A DNA stretch of 64,000 bases from Bradyrhizobium elkanii WSM2783 (GCF_000472865.1 NZ_AXAP01000037.1:1-64000); one strand, 5' to 3'; shown: positions 36,085-44,977, counted from the stretch's first letter. Program-made: numbers and translations. The notes: generated by a model not told the origin, from the sequence alone.

Positions 36085-36561
36085 ATGCCAAGCGTCTATG
36101 ATTTCACGGCCCGCTCGCTGGTCGGAGATGAAGTGCCCCTGAAGCAATTCGAGGGGCAGGTGCTGCTCATCGTCAACACCGCCAGCGCGTGCGGCTTCAC
36201 GCCGCAATACAAGGGCCTGCAGGAGCTCTATCTGGGGCTCTCGCCGCGCGGCTTTTCCGTGCTCGGCTTTCCCTGTAACCAGTTCGGCGCGCAGGAACCG
36301 GGCGATGAAAAACAGATCGCGGAGTTCTGCGAAACCAACTACGCGGTGACGTTCCCGATGTTCGCCAAGATCGAGGTGAATGGCGCGAATGCGCATCCGT
36401 TGTACAACTACTTGAAGAACGAGAAATCGGGCCTGCTCGGCCCGTCGATCAAATGGAATTTCACCAAATTCCTGGTCGACCGATCGGGCGGGGTGGTGGC
36501 GCGCCATGCGCCCACCGCGCGGCCCGAAGGACTGAAGACTGCAATCGAGGCCCTGCTATGA
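36085..36561 (+). CDS. Glutathione peroxidase-type thiol peroxidase
   Basis: This is a 158-residue GPx-family peroxidase with Cys in place of selenocysteine (NTASACGFTPQYKGLQELY). FPCNQFGAQEPG and KWNFTKFLVDRSG supply the conserved Gln, Trp and Asn, and the second Cys. It probably reduces organic or lipid peroxides using thioredoxin or glutathione in the cytoplasm. Its stop overlaps the start of the DUF3297 gene as ATGA. The only ribosome-binding site visible is the GAGG at the end of the preceding repeat. Confidence 0.93.
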   Translation: MPSVYDFTARSLVGDEVPLKQFEGQVLLIVNTASACGFTPQYKGLQELYLGLSPRGFSVLGFPCNQFGAQEPGDEKQIAEFCETNYAVTFPMFAKIEVNGANAHPLYNYLKNEKSGLLGPSIKWNFTKFLVDRSGGVVARHAPTARPEGLKTAIEALL

Positions 36562-36827
36562 GCGAGAACAACGAAACCACCCACGACGAGCTGCCGGACC
36601 GCCTGTCGGTCGATCCGAACAGCCCGTATTACAATGCGGATATCCTGGCGCGCGACGTCGGCATCCGCTTCAAGGGCGTCGAAAAGACCAATGTCGAGGA
36701 GTATTGCGTCAGCGAAGGCTGGGTGCGCGTCACCGCCGGCAACGCCAAGGACCGCTATGGAAATCCGCTGACCATCAAGGTCCACGGCCCGGTCGAGCCG
36801 TATTTCCGCGATAAGCCGAAGTCGTAA
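36558..36827 (+). CDS. DUF3297 family protein
   Basis: The 89-residue protein matches DUF3297: LPDRLSVDPNSPYYNADILA, then VGIRFKGVEKTNVEEYC and RYGNPLTIKVHGPVEPY. It has no signal peptide. It is translationally coupled to the glutathione peroxidase gene by a four-base overlap, an association I believe is common for this family. A role in peroxide handling is suggested only by this context. Confidence 0.88.
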   Translation: MSENNETTHDELPDRLSVDPNSPYYNADILARDVGIRFKGVEKTNVEEYCVSEGWVRVTAGNAKDRYGNPLTIKVHGPVEPYFRDKPKS

Positions 36828-36852
36828 CATCTGAAGCGCAAGTAGTTCACTC

Positions 36853-36940
36853 CGTCATGGCCGGGCTTGTCCCGGCCATCCACGTTCTTTGTTCGCGATA
36901 ACGGAAGGGCGTGGATGCCCGGGACAAGCCCGGGCATGAC
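36853..36940. repeat. Family B palindromic repeat
   Basis: The arms TCATGGCCGGGCTTGTCCCG and CGGGACAAGCCCGGGCATGA lie between the DUF3297 and tartrate dehydratase genes. A transcript through it would form a long hairpin. Confidence 0.8.
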
Positions 36941-36964
36941 GCAAAACCCAAAGGCCAAACACAC

Positions 36965-38134
36965 ATGTCCGTCCGCATCATCGACGTTCGCGAAGTGACA
37001 AAGCCGATCGCCTCGCCGATCCGCAACGCCTATATCGATTTCAGCAAGATGACGACGAGCCTGGTTGCCGTCGTCACCGACGTGGTGCGCGACGGCAAGC
37101 GCGTGGTCGGCTACGGCTTCAACTCCAACGGTCGCTACGGGCAGGGCGGCCTGATCCGCGAGCGCTTTGCGCCGCGGCTGCTCGAGGCCGATCTGAAGAC
37201 GCTGCTTGATGCGAGCGGCGACAATCTCGATCCGGACAAGGTCTGGTCGACCATGATGTCGAACGAGAAGCCCGGCGGCCACGGCGAGCGCTCGGTCGCG
37301 GTCGGCACCATCGACATGGCGGTGTGGGACGCGGTTGCGAAGATCGCGAACAAGCCGCTGTTCCGCCTGCTCGCCGAGCGGCATGGCCTCAAGGCCAATC
37401 CGCGCGTCTTCGTCTATGCCGCCGGCGGCTACTATTATCCCGGCAAGGATCTCTCCGCGCTGCGTGCGGAGATGCGTGGCTATCTCGACCGCGGCTACAA
37501 TGTCGTGAAGATGAAGATCGGCGGCGCGCCTTTAACCGAAGACGGCGAGCGGATCGAGGCCGTGCTGAAGGAGATCGGCAAGGACGCGCAGCTCGCGGTC
37601 GATGCCAATGGCCGTTTCGATCTGGAGACCGCGATCGCGTATGCAAAGATGCTGCGGGACTATCCGCTGTTCTGGTACGAGGAAGCGGGCGATCCCCTCG
37701 ACTTCGCGCTGCAGGCCGCGCTCGCGGAATTCTATCCCGCCCCGATGGCGACCGGCGAGAACCTGTTCAGCCATCAGGATGCGCGCAATCTCGTCCGCTA
37801 TGGCGGCATGCGGCCGGACCGTGACTGGCTGCAGTTCGACTGCGCGCTGTCCTACGGCCTCTGCGAATATCAGCGCACGCTGCAAGTGCTGAAGACCCAC
37901 GGCTGGTCGCCAAGCCGCTGCATCCCGCATGGCGGCCACCAGATGTCGCTGAACATCGCCGCCGGCCTCGGCCTCGGCGGTAATGAGAGCTACCCCGATC
38001 TGTTCCAGCCCTATGGCGGCTTCCCCGACGGCGTGCGCGTCGAGAATGGCCACATCACCATGCCCGATCTTCCCGGCATCGGATTCGAGGGCAAGAGCGA
38101 TCTCTACAAGGAGATGAAAGCGCTCGCGGAGTAA
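36965..38134 (+). CDS. tarD: D-tartrate dehydratase (enolase superfamily)
   Basis: This 389-residue enzyme dehydrates D-tartrate to oxaloacetate. It agrees closely, as I recall it, with the structurally characterised TarD of Bradyrhizobium japonicum, starting MSVRIIDVREVTKPIASPIR and having the same length. The catalytic Lys is in NVVKMKIGG. The metal ligands are Asp in AVDANGRF, Glu in WYEEAGDP and Glu in MATGENLF. The catalytic His is in IPHGGHQM. The ATG at 36965 excludes an N-terminal extension encoded by the adjoining repeat. No transporter or regulator for tartrate is adjacent. Confidence 0.93.
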   Translation: MSVRIIDVREVTKPIASPIRNAYIDFSKMTTSLVAVVTDVVRDGKRVVGYGFNSNGRYGQGGLIRERFAPRLLEADLKTLLDASGDNLDPDKVWSTMMSNEKPGGHGERSVAVGTIDMAVWDAVAKIANKPLFRLLAERHGLKANPRVFVYAAGGYYYPGKDLSALRAEMRGYLDRGYNVVKMKIGGAPLTEDGERIEAVLKEIGKDAQLAVDANGRFDLETAIAYAKMLRDYPLFWYEEAGDPLDFALQAALAEFYPAPMATGENLFSHQDARNLVRYGGMRPDRDWLQFDCALSYGLCEYQRTLQVLKTHGWSPSRCIPHGGHQMSLNIAAGLGLGGNESYPDLFQPYGGFPDGVRVENGHITMPDLPGIGFEGKSDLYKEMKALAE

Positions 38135-38161
38135 GCCACGCTCGCGCCATTGAATCTCCGC

Positions 38162-38269
38162 CGTCATTCCGGGGCACGCGCAGCGCGAGCCCGGAATCCA
38201 TTTCTCCGCCCGCGTATGTGGCTCGATGGATTCCGGGCTCGATGCTTCGCATCGCCCCGGAATGACGGG
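38162..38269. repeat. Dispersed palindromic repeat, family D
   Basis: The left arm CGTCATTCCGGGGC and the right arm GCCCCGGAATGACG are exact complements. Inner arms GAGCCCGGAATCCAT and ATGGATTCCGGGCTC are also exact complements. Confidence 0.8.
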
Positions 38270-38295
38270 GGGACGCATCGCGCAATCCTTTCCTC

Positions 38296-38381
38296 CGTCA
38301 TGGCCGGGCTTGACCCGGCCATCCACGTTGTCGCGGGCGCGTGGAAGGACGTGGATGCCCGGGTCAAGCCCGGGCATGACG
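38296..38381. repeat. Family B palindromic repeat
   Basis: It has the same arms as the copies at 2921 and 58817: TCATGGCCGGGCTTGACCCG at the left and GGTCAAGCCCGGGCATGA at the right. Confidence 0.8.
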
Positions 38382-38565
38382 GCGTCGTATCATTCGCGCG
38401 ATTTTCCTTAAGCCGATCAACGTGATTTGCTCTGTCCAGCCCTCGCGCAAAAAACATTCCGCTTCCGTCGTCGGGCAAATCAGTGATTTAACTCCGCGCG
38501 TCTCACCCGAATGAGGGGCGGCTCGCGATCGTCACGAACGTTGCGGTGAGATGCGGTGGACGTGA

Positions 38566-38922
38566 GTGTCACGACTGACGAGCGAGATACTCACGGACGG
38601 CGAAGTCGTGTGGTTCTGGCGCCCCGACGCTGGCGCTAAGTTTCTTGCGCGAAGCAAGTTCGCGCGAGAGGCGACGGTGGCAAGAAAGCCCGGTCACCGG
38701 GAAGAGCACGAAGGAAACCGTAACACCATCGCGCAGGGAAAGCCGGAATGCATCGGTTGAACCTGTGGTCCTACCCCCGTGCTTTTTGTTGCACGGGACC
38801 CATGGGTGCAACCAGCACCCGGCTTTCCCTGCGCCCTCTGTTCAATGAGAGGGTGAGACGAGATGCAAAGCTCGGGCGCAACGCGCCGCGAGAATGCGAA
38901 CTGCTGTTTCCTCGCACTCCAC
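38566..38922. ncRNA. Long dispersed element with nested hairpins, candidate structured RNA
   Basis: Many complementary segments lie in order. TTTCTTGC (38641-38648) pairs with GCAAGAAA (38680-38687) around GCGCGAA/TTCGCGC. CCCGGTCACCGGG is at 38689-38701. A perfect 16-base pair GCGCAGGGAAAGCCGG (38731-38746) with CCGGCTTTCCCTGCGC (38819-38834) encloses CCCGTGC/GCACGGG. CCCTCT/AGAGGG is at 38834-38853, and GGCGC/GCGCC at 38875-38887. I recall similar sequence recurring in Bradyrhizobium genomes, but cannot search. Whether it is transcribed, and on which strand, is unknown. Confidence 0.45.
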
Positions 38923-39021
38923 CGTCATGCCCGCGAAAGCGGCATCCAGTATCCGGCGGCCTCTCGGCTCAAGCTCTGCTGTCTCTGGAATACTGGATCG
39001 TCCGGTCAAGCCGGACGATGA
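38923..39021. repeat. Dispersed palindromic repeat, family E
   Basis: It begins CGTCATGCCCGCGAAAGCGG and ends CCGGTCAAGCCGGACGATGA. The inner arms CATCCAGTATCC and TACTGGATCG are near-complementary. Single copy in this window. Confidence 0.65.
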
Positions 39022-39062
39022 CAGCAGAGAGCTGTTTGACAATTGAATCAGAATTCTCCGCC

Positions 39063-39140
39063 CGTCATTGCGAGCGCAGCGAAGCAATCCATCGCGCCGC
39101 TTGTGGAGACATGGATTGCTTCGCTGCGCTCGCAATGACG
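39063..39140. repeat. Family C palindromic repeat
   Basis: CGTCATTGCGAGCGCAGCGA at the left is complementary to TCGCTGCGCTCGCAATGACG at the right, a perfect 20-base match. The inner pair is AGCAATCCAT/ATGGATTGCT. It is the cleanest copy of this family in the window. Confidence 0.85.
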
Positions 39141-39203
39141 TGGAGAGAGCGTGCCGATTGCCCACCCCACACAGTGATGGCGCTCACGCTAATGCTTCGC
39201 CCG

Positions 39204-40556
39204 TCACGACAGCCGCATCTCGAGCAGCCGGCGGCCTTCGCCCTTGAGCAGCTTCTTCACGGCGCTGGAGGCGATCACCTCGCCGTTGTTGGCGTAGGCT
39301 TCGTGGTTCTTCTCGATATCGTCGAGGCGATAGAGATAATTGACCATGATGCCGGCGGATTCGCGCAAGCCTTTCGGCGAGAGATCGCCGAGCCAATTGA
39401 TGCGCTCCAGCCGCGCGCCGTTGCCGAGGTGGAAGCGCGCCACCGAATCGATCAGCCGTCCCTTCGGCGTTCGCGCTTTCAGGAAATAATAGGCGGCGAG
39501 CGGCTCCAGCACGGTGCGGAGCTGCGCGGCCAGTTCGGCAATGTCGAACCAGTCGGGCTTGCCGAGCCCTTCGAGCAGCAGCCGATCCTCGTCGGAGAGC
39601 GGCGCGTCGCTCGCCTGCCTCAGCCATTGCATGAAGCCCGGCACCGGCGACAGCGTCACGAAGGTGTCGAGCTTCGGCAATTCGCGGCGCAATTCCTCGA
39701 CCACCTGCTTGATCAGGAAACTGCCGAAGGAGATGCCGCCGAGCCCGCGCTGGGTGTTGGAGATCGAATAGAACACGGCGGTGCGGGCGCGCTCGATCGG
39801 CACCGGCTCGCGCTGCTCGGCGAGCAGAGGTGCGATCGCGCCGGGGATCGTCTCGGTCAGCGCGACCTCGACGAAGATCAGCGGTTCGTCGTTCAGCGCC
39901 GGATGGAAGAACGCGTAGCAACGGCGATCGATGGGATCGATGCGGCGGCGCAAGTCGTTCCAGTCGCGGATCTCATGCACTGCCTCATAGCGAATGATCT
40001 TCTCCAGAATATTGGCCGGCGTCGACCAGTCTATCCTGCGCAGCACGAGAAATCCCCTGTTGAACCAAGAAGAGAGCAGATGGGTGACGTCGCGATCGAG
40101 CGACTCCAGGTCCTTGTTGCCTTTCATCAGGTTGAGCAGATCGGCGCGCATCGACACCAGTTCGCTGGTGCCGCCCGGCGCGCGGTTGAGCCGGCGGATC
40201 AGTTCCTGCCGGCGCGGCTCGGAGGCGAAATGCAAATCGCTGGCTTCGCCGTCGTCGGAACCCTTGCGCCAGGCCTCGATCGCCTGCATCAGCTTGGCGC
40301 GGTCAGGGCCGAAATCCCGGGAGAGCGTCTGGAAGAACGCCAGCCGCCCCGCGGCGTCGAGATGGTGATAGCGGTCGAGCACCTCGCGCGCCATGGCAGT
40401 GCCGGAGGCTTCGCCACGGCCCGAGAGCAGCGCCTCGCACAATTCAAGAAGCTCGGAGGCGTCCTGCTTCGTTTCCAACGAATTGCCTCGCCGGAGCAGC
40501 GTACGGCCGCGCTCGGAAATCGTTGCCAGCAGGTCGGAGAAAAAGGCATTGGCCAT
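39204..40556 (-). CDS. matA: Malonyl-CoA decarboxylase
   Basis: This 450-residue enzyme converts malonyl-CoA to acetyl-CoA. The N-terminal helical domain (about 1-150) is followed by the GNAT-like catalytic domain with VHEIRDWNDLRRRID, RRCYAFFHPALNDEPLIFVE, FYSISNTQRGLGGISFG and FHLGNGARLERINWL. The active-site Ser and His of the family fall in these last segments. It is cytoplasmic. No malonyl-CoA synthetase or malonate carrier gene is adjacent, unlike the rhizobial mat operon, so the symbol is by homology only. Confidence 0.93.
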   Translation of the reverse strand: MANAFFSDLLATISERGRTLLRRGNSLETKQDASELLELCEALLSGRGEASGTAMAREVLDRYHHLDAAGRLAFFQTLSRDFGPDRAKLMQAIEAWRKGSDDGEASDLHFASEPRRQELIRRLNRAPGGTSELVSMRADLLNLMKGNKDLESLDRDVTHLLSSWFNRGFLVLRRIDWSTPANILEKIIRYEAVHEIRDWNDLRRRIDPIDRRCYAFFHPALNDEPLIFVEVALTETIPGAIAPLLAEQREPVPIERARTAVFYSISNTQRGLGGISFGSFLIKQVVEELRRELPKLDTFVTLSPVPGFMQWLRQASDAPLSDEDRLLLEGLGKPDWFDIAELAAQLRTVLEPLAAYYFLKARTPKGRLIDSVARFHLGNGARLERINWLGDLSPKGLRESAGIMVNYLYRLDDIEKNHEAYANNGEVIASSAVKKLLKGEGRRLLEMRLS

Positions 40557-40662
40557 GGGAGGGATCGAATCCGGTTACACCGAACCTTACATAGGATCTG
40601 GGTTGCTGCCGACTATACTCAAGAACACCATTTTGTCATGACTTGCCAATGAAGTCTCGCGT

Positions 40663-41472
40663 TCATTCCTTGCCCGCAAACTCCGTCGGCGTCTTGCCGG
40701 TCACCTGGCGGAACGCATGGGAGAACGCCGAAACGCTGGCATAGCCGAGGTCTGAGGCGATCTGCTTGATCGACACATTAGATTCTGTCGACAGTCGTTC
40801 AATCGCGGCCGCGATGCGGGCGCGCTGGCACCAGCTCTTGAAACTGAGCTGCGTCTCCGACGAGAACAGGCGCGACAAGGTTCGCGCCGACGTGCCGACC
40901 TCGCGTGCCAGCGTCTCGATTTCATATTGGGCGGTTGGATTGGCGAGGACGATGCTGGCGGCGCGCCGGCAGCGCGGTTCCTGCGGCAGCGGAAGGAAGG
41001 TCGCGGAATCCTCGGCCTGGTCCAGTTCCAGCATGACCAGTTGCAGCAGAAGCGCAGTCCGCTCGTGATCGTCCTGTCTGTCGAACAGCGCCAGGATGGT
41101 CTGATGCAAGAGCGGCGATATCCGCACCACGAATTCGGTACCGAGGCTGTTGCCGCGCGCGTTGCGCTTCAGCCACGGCAACTCGAAATACAGCGTCCGC
41201 ATCTGGATGTCGGCGAGCACGTCGATCGAATGCTCCATCAAGGCCGGCACCCACACCGCGCGATCCGGCGGCACCAGCCAGCGACCCTTCGGCGTCGTCA
41301 CCTGCATCGTGCCTTCGGCGGCGTAGACCAGTTGCGACTCGCGGTGGATGTGGGTGTCGAGCCGCACGCCGCGCCGGTAGTGACGCGCGACCAGATGCAC
41401 GCCGTCGCCGGTGGCGCGTTGGCCCCGCAAGATCGCGGCAATTGGCGTTTCGGCGACAGTCATTGGCGACAT
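40663..41472 (-). CDS. AraC-family transcriptional regulator (cupin sensor)
   Basis: The 269-residue regulator has an N-terminal cupin-type sensor (RRGVRLDTHIHRESQLVYAAEG) and a C-terminal pair of helix-turn-helix motifs from about 170. These are IETLAREVGTSARTLSRLFSS and IKQIASDLGYASVSAFSHAF, followed by FRQVTGKTPTEF. It is divergent from the MFS gene across 113 bases and most likely controls it. Two in-frame ATGs (41472, 41463) are equally possible. Confidence 0.92.
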   Translation of the reverse strand: MSPMTVAETPIAAILRGQRATGDGVHLVARHYRRGVRLDTHIHRESQLVYAAEGTMQVTTPKGRWLVPPDRAVWVPALMEHSIDVLADIQMRTLYFELPWLKRNARGNSLGTEFVVRISPLLHQTILALFDRQDDHERTALLLQLVMLELDQAEDSATFLPLPQEPRCRRAASIVLANPTAQYEIETLAREVGTSARTLSRLFSSETQLSFKSWCQRARIAAAIERLSTESNVSIKQIASDLGYASVSAFSHAFRQVTGKTPTEFAGKE

Positions 41473-41585
41473 CCCGTCAGGACAACTCCCTATAACCTAG
41501 TTCCGGAAGCAAGAGGATTCCCCAAACGGACATCTAAGGGGACATCTCAAGAGGACTTCTAAAGGGATCGAAACAGGATCAACGC

Positions 41586-42764
41586 ATGAACAGCCCCAGC
41601 CGGGTGATCACCTACGTCAACGCCGCCCATTTCATTGACCATTATTCGATGCTGATCTTCGCCGCCGCCGTCATCGTGATGGGTCCGGCGCTCGGCATGG
41701 CCTATTCGGAATTGCTGCCATACGCCACGCCGGGGTTCATCGCCTTCGGCGCCGGCTCGCTGCTGACAGGCTGGCTCGGCGACCGCTGGAGCCGCCGCCA
41801 TATGATGGTGATCTTCTTCATCGGCATCGGGCTGTCCATGATTTCGGTCGGCTTCGTGCAGACCCCGCTGCAGCTTGGTGCGGCGCTGCTGGCGATCGGC
41901 GTGTTCGCCTCGATCTACCATCCGGTCGGCACTGCCATGATCGTGTCCTATGCCAACAAGCTCGGCCGCGAGATGGGGCTGAACGGGGTCTGGGGTAATC
42001 TCGGCGTCGCCTCCTCGGCGCTGGTCACCGGCGTGATCGGCCAGTATCTCGGTTGGCGCTTTGCCTTCATCATTCCCGGCATCGTCACCGTGCTGCTCGG
42101 CATCGCCTTCGCGCTGACCGTGGTGCATGAGGATCGCAAGGGGAGCAAGCAGGCCGCAGCCCAGGCGCGCGTCGCGAAGAAGGACATGTGGCGCGTGATC
42201 CTGTCGCTCCTGATCGTGGTGATCGCGATCTCCACCACCTTCAACGCGGTGACGGTGGCGCTGCCGAAACTGTTCGCCGAACGGCTCGCCGACCTGACCA
42301 GGAGCCCGGCGCTGCTCGGCGTGATCGCAGCCTGCGTCTATGTGTTCGGCGCGATGACGCAGTACACGATCGGCAAATTGCTCGACCACCATTCGCTTAA
42401 GACGGTGGCGCTGCCGCTGTCCTTCATGCTGGCGCCGTTCCTCTATCTGGCAGCGACGCTGTCGGACCTGCCGCTGATCCTGGTGTCGATCGGCATCGTG
42501 ATGGGCGCGTTCGGTCAGGTCACGGTCAACGATGCCATGGTCGGCAAATACACCAGCGAGGAATGGCGGTCGCGCGCCTATGCGGTGCGCTATTTCGTCG
42601 GTTTCACCGCGGCCGGCGCCTCGGTCGGGTTGGTCGCCTGGCTTTACGAGCAGGGCGGGTTCGTCACCATGCTGCGCGCGTTCGCCGCGCTCTGTCTATT
42701 GGCGATCGCAGCGGCCATTATCCTGCCCAATGAGATCAGGACGCCGGCGCCGCAGGCGAACTGA
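41586..42764 (+). CDS. MFS transporter
   Basis: This 392-residue inner-membrane protein has about 12 hydrophobic helices. The MFS loop motif GWLGDRWSRRHMM follows helix 2. FIDHYSMLIFAAAVIVMGPALG forms helix 1. GVWGNLGVASSALVTGVIGQYLGWR near helix 5 resembles an antiporter-type motif. It is regulated presumably by the divergent AraC protein. Substrate or drug specificity is unknown. Confidence 0.9.
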   Translation: MNSPSRVITYVNAAHFIDHYSMLIFAAAVIVMGPALGMAYSELLPYATPGFIAFGAGSLLTGWLGDRWSRRHMMVIFFIGIGLSMISVGFVQTPLQLGAALLAIGVFASIYHPVGTAMIVSYANKLGREMGLNGVWGNLGVASSALVTGVIGQYLGWRFAFIIPGIVTVLLGIAFALTVVHEDRKGSKQAAAQARVAKKDMWRVILSLLIVVIAISTTFNAVTVALPKLFAERLADLTRSPALLGVIAACVYVFGAMTQYTIGKLLDHHSLKTVALPLSFMLAPFLYLAATLSDLPLILVSIGIVMGAFGQVTVNDAMVGKYTSEEWRSRAYAVRYFVGFTAAGASVGLVAWLYEQGGFVTMLRAFAALCLLAIAAAIILPNEIRTPAPQAN

Positions 42765-42963
42765 GGCTGGGGATATTTTGTCGCGGACACGCAAGGTTGA
42801 TCGTTATGTGAACTGCATCACTTCATGCGCTGCACAATATCTGGCAAACTTGTTCGGGGTAAGGAGTGTGATAGGCTCTTTATGGGTAGACCTTTAGGTT
42901 TCGGGGGCTGAGGCTAATTGCGCCTCAACGCTGTATTTGCGGTTTTTGGAGCCCAACCGATCC

Positions 42964-44526
42964 ATGGGTGAGATTCGCGACTTTAAGTCGGGCAGGCACG
43001 AGCGGCCGCCGGGTGATCCGACGCCGCGGCGCCTTGCCGCGATCGTCGCAGGCGACATCGCCGGCTACAGCCGTCTGATGCAGCTCGATGAGGAGGGCAC
43101 GCACAACCGCGTCAAGCGGATCGAGCGCGACCTGATCGAGCCGACCATCGTCGAGCATCACGGCAAGCTGGTGAAGACGACCGGCGACGGCTTCATTGCG
43201 ATGTTCGACAGTCCGGTCGAAGCCGTCAGGTGCAGCATCGTGATCCAGCAGAACCTGGTCGGCCGCAACGCGGCGGTACCGAGGGACTACTGGATCGAGT
43301 ACCGGATCGGCGTCAATCTCGGCGACGTCATCATCGAGCCCGACGACATCTATGGCGACGGCGTCAACGTTGCCTCGCGTCTTGAAGGGATCGCCGAGCC
43401 GGGGCAGGTCTTCATTTCCGGCGGCATCTACGAACAGATCAAGCACAAGCTGGTGTGCGGCTACGAGTCGCTCGGCGACCGCAAAGTCAAGAACATCACC
43501 GACCCGGTGCGGGTCTATCGCGTGCTGCCGGATGCCGCGGCCTTCCAGCGGACGCGCCGGCGGCGCGAGAACGTCCTGATCTTCCTGCTCAGCATCACGC
43601 TCGCGATCATCGCCGGCGGCATCCTCTGGTCCTTGCTGATACCGCGGAGCGAAAAGCTGGCGGTGCGAACCCCGGCGCCAGCGGCATCACCGTCGCCCGC
43701 GGCATCGCCGAAGGCGGCCGAGCCGGCGCCCGCCACGAAACAGGCGGCAGCTCCCGCTGCCAGTCCCACGGCGCAACCGCAGCCGCCGCAGCCCTCCGCG
43801 AGCCCGGCCGTGACGGCGGTCGCGCCCCCGACGCCGCCCACGCCGTCCGTGCGGGAGCCCGAGATGGTCGCGCTTCAGGGCGGCAGCTTCTCGATGGGCA
43901 GCAATGACGACGCGTCGGAGCGGCCGATCCGAAGGGTGACGGTCAAGCCATTCGCCATCGCCAAATATCCGGTCACGGTCCGCGAATGGAACGCGTGCGC
44001 CGCCGCCAAGGTGTGCGGCTTCACGGCGACCGGAAAGGACGAGGCGCCGGTCACGAATGTGAGCTGGAGCGATGCCAAACAATACGTCACTTGGCTCGCG
44101 GACGTCACGAAGAAGGCCTATCGGCTTCCGAGCGAAGCCGAATGGGAGTTTGCTGCCCGCGGCGGAACGCAGACCAGATATTGGTGGGGCGAGCAGATGC
44201 AGCCGGGCATGGCCAGTTGCAAGGATTGCGGCGACAGCGCCGCCGCCGAGCAGCCGACCAAGGTCGGCAACTTCAAGTCCAATCCGTTCGGGCTGCATGA
44301 CATGGGCGGCGGGGTCGACCAGTGGGTCGAGGATTGCTGGCACAAGAATTATCAGGGTGCGCCGGCCGATGGTTCTCCCTGGCTTGGCGGAGACTGCACA
44401 TCCCATGTGCTCCGCTCCGGCTCCTGGAAGAATGACACGCGTTATGTGCGACCGGCCAATCGGGATAACTACGACACCAACGTTCGATATCCGACCCATG
44501 GCTTCCGGGTCGCGCTGTCGCCTTAA
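42964..44526 (+). CDS. Class III adenylate/guanylate cyclase fused to a formylglycine-generating-enzyme-like domain
   Basis: The 520 residues comprise an N-terminal class III cyclase domain (about 20-190), one transmembrane helix (about 204-226), a Pro/Ala linker and a C-terminal SUMF1/FGE-sulfatase domain (about 295-520). The cyclase keeps metal Asp31 (VAGDIAGYS) and Asp75 (TTGDGFIAMF), plus the Asn/Arg pair in YGDGVNVASRLE. The C-terminal part shows GGSFSMGSNDD, YRLPSEAEWEFAARGG, NPFGLHDMGGGVDQWVEDCW and RVALSP, the standard FGE-sulfatase pattern. It was probably lost as an active oxygenase and kept for binding. The cyclase faces the cytoplasm and the FGE domain the periplasm. ATG at 42964 was chosen; a TTG at 42937 is possible. 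Confidence 0.87.
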   Translation: MGEIRDFKSGRHERPPGDPTPRRLAAIVAGDIAGYSRLMQLDEEGTHNRVKRIERDLIEPTIVEHHGKLVKTTGDGFIAMFDSPVEAVRCSIVIQQNLVGRNAAVPRDYWIEYRIGVNLGDVIIEPDDIYGDGVNVASRLEGIAEPGQVFISGGIYEQIKHKLVCGYESLGDRKVKNITDPVRVYRVLPDAAAFQRTRRRRENVLIFLLSITLAIIAGGILWSLLIPRSEKLAVRTPAPAASPSPAASPKAAEPAPATKQAAAPAASPTAQPQPPQPSASPAVTAVAPPTPPTPSVREPEMVALQGGSFSMGSNDDASERPIRRVTVKPFAIAKYPVTVREWNACAAAKVCGFTATGKDEAPVTNVSWSDAKQYVTWLADVTKKAYRLPSEAEWEFAARGGTQTRYWWGEQMQPGMASCKDCGDSAAAEQPTKVGNFKSNPFGLHDMGGGVDQWVEDCWHKNYQGAPADGSPWLGGDCTSHVLRSGSWKNDTRYVRPANRDNYDTNVRYPTHGFRVALSP

Positions 44527-44551
44527 AGTATTTGGATTGGGGGAGGGGGCA

Positions 44552-44977
44552 ATGAGAGTTGCGCGTACGCTTCTGATTTCTGCGGTCCTGTCGTCGCTTA
44601 CGAACGTTGCGCACGCGCAGGACAAGCCTGCACCGAAGGATGCGGTCCTGTATTTCGTCTGGCCGCAGAATGGCACGACCATCAAGGGCGCCTTCTGGGC
44701 CCGCTTCGGCCTGCGCAACATGGGCGTGACCCATGCCGGCGATGACTATGCGAACGCCGGTCATCACCATCTGCTGATCGACGTCGACGAGCCGCTCAAT
44801 CCGAACGAGCCGATCCCATCGGACAAGTCCCACCTGCATTTCGGTGCAGGCCAGACCGAGGCGCGTATCGAGCTGCCGCCCGGCAAGCACACCTTGCAGC
44901 TCGTGCTCGGTGACGCCAAGCACTATCCCTTCAAGCCGCCGGTCGTGTCGGAGAAGATCACGATCCGCGTCAGATGA
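44552..44977 (+). CDS. Exported DUF4399 protein
   Basis: The 141-residue protein has a signal peptide (about 1-23, ending VAHAQD) and a single DUF4399 domain: VYFVWPQNG-like strand, FWARFGLRNMGV, HHHLLIDVDEPL, SHLHFGAGQTEARIELPPGK. The His-rich loop NAGHHHLL suggests metal binding. It lies 25 bases after the cyclase gene with GGGAGGGGGC before its ATG, so it is probably co-transcribed. Function is unknown. Confidence 0.85.
   Translation: MRVARTLLISAVLSSLTNVAHAQDKPAPKDAVLYFVWPQNGTTIKGAFWARFGLRNMGVTHAGDDYANAGHHHLLIDVDEPLNPNEPIPSDKSHLHFGAGQTEARIELPPGKHTLQLVLGDAKHYPFKPPVVSEKITIRVR

Larger units (their letters stand above)
38135..39203. other. Repeat-rich intergenic region, no protein gene called
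   Basis: About 1.07 kb lies between two convergent genes (tarD and malonyl-CoA decarboxylase). It holds five separate repeat elements in series: D (38162-38269), B (38296-38381), a long structured element (about 38566-38922), E (38923-39021) and C (39063-39140). Short open frames here are translations of the repeats and are not called. Confidence 0.7.

Noticed and set aside
38748-40652. 634-codon plus-strand frame opposite malonyl-CoA decarboxylase
   Set aside because: Its first part translates repeats and its remainder is antisense to a well-conserved enzyme.
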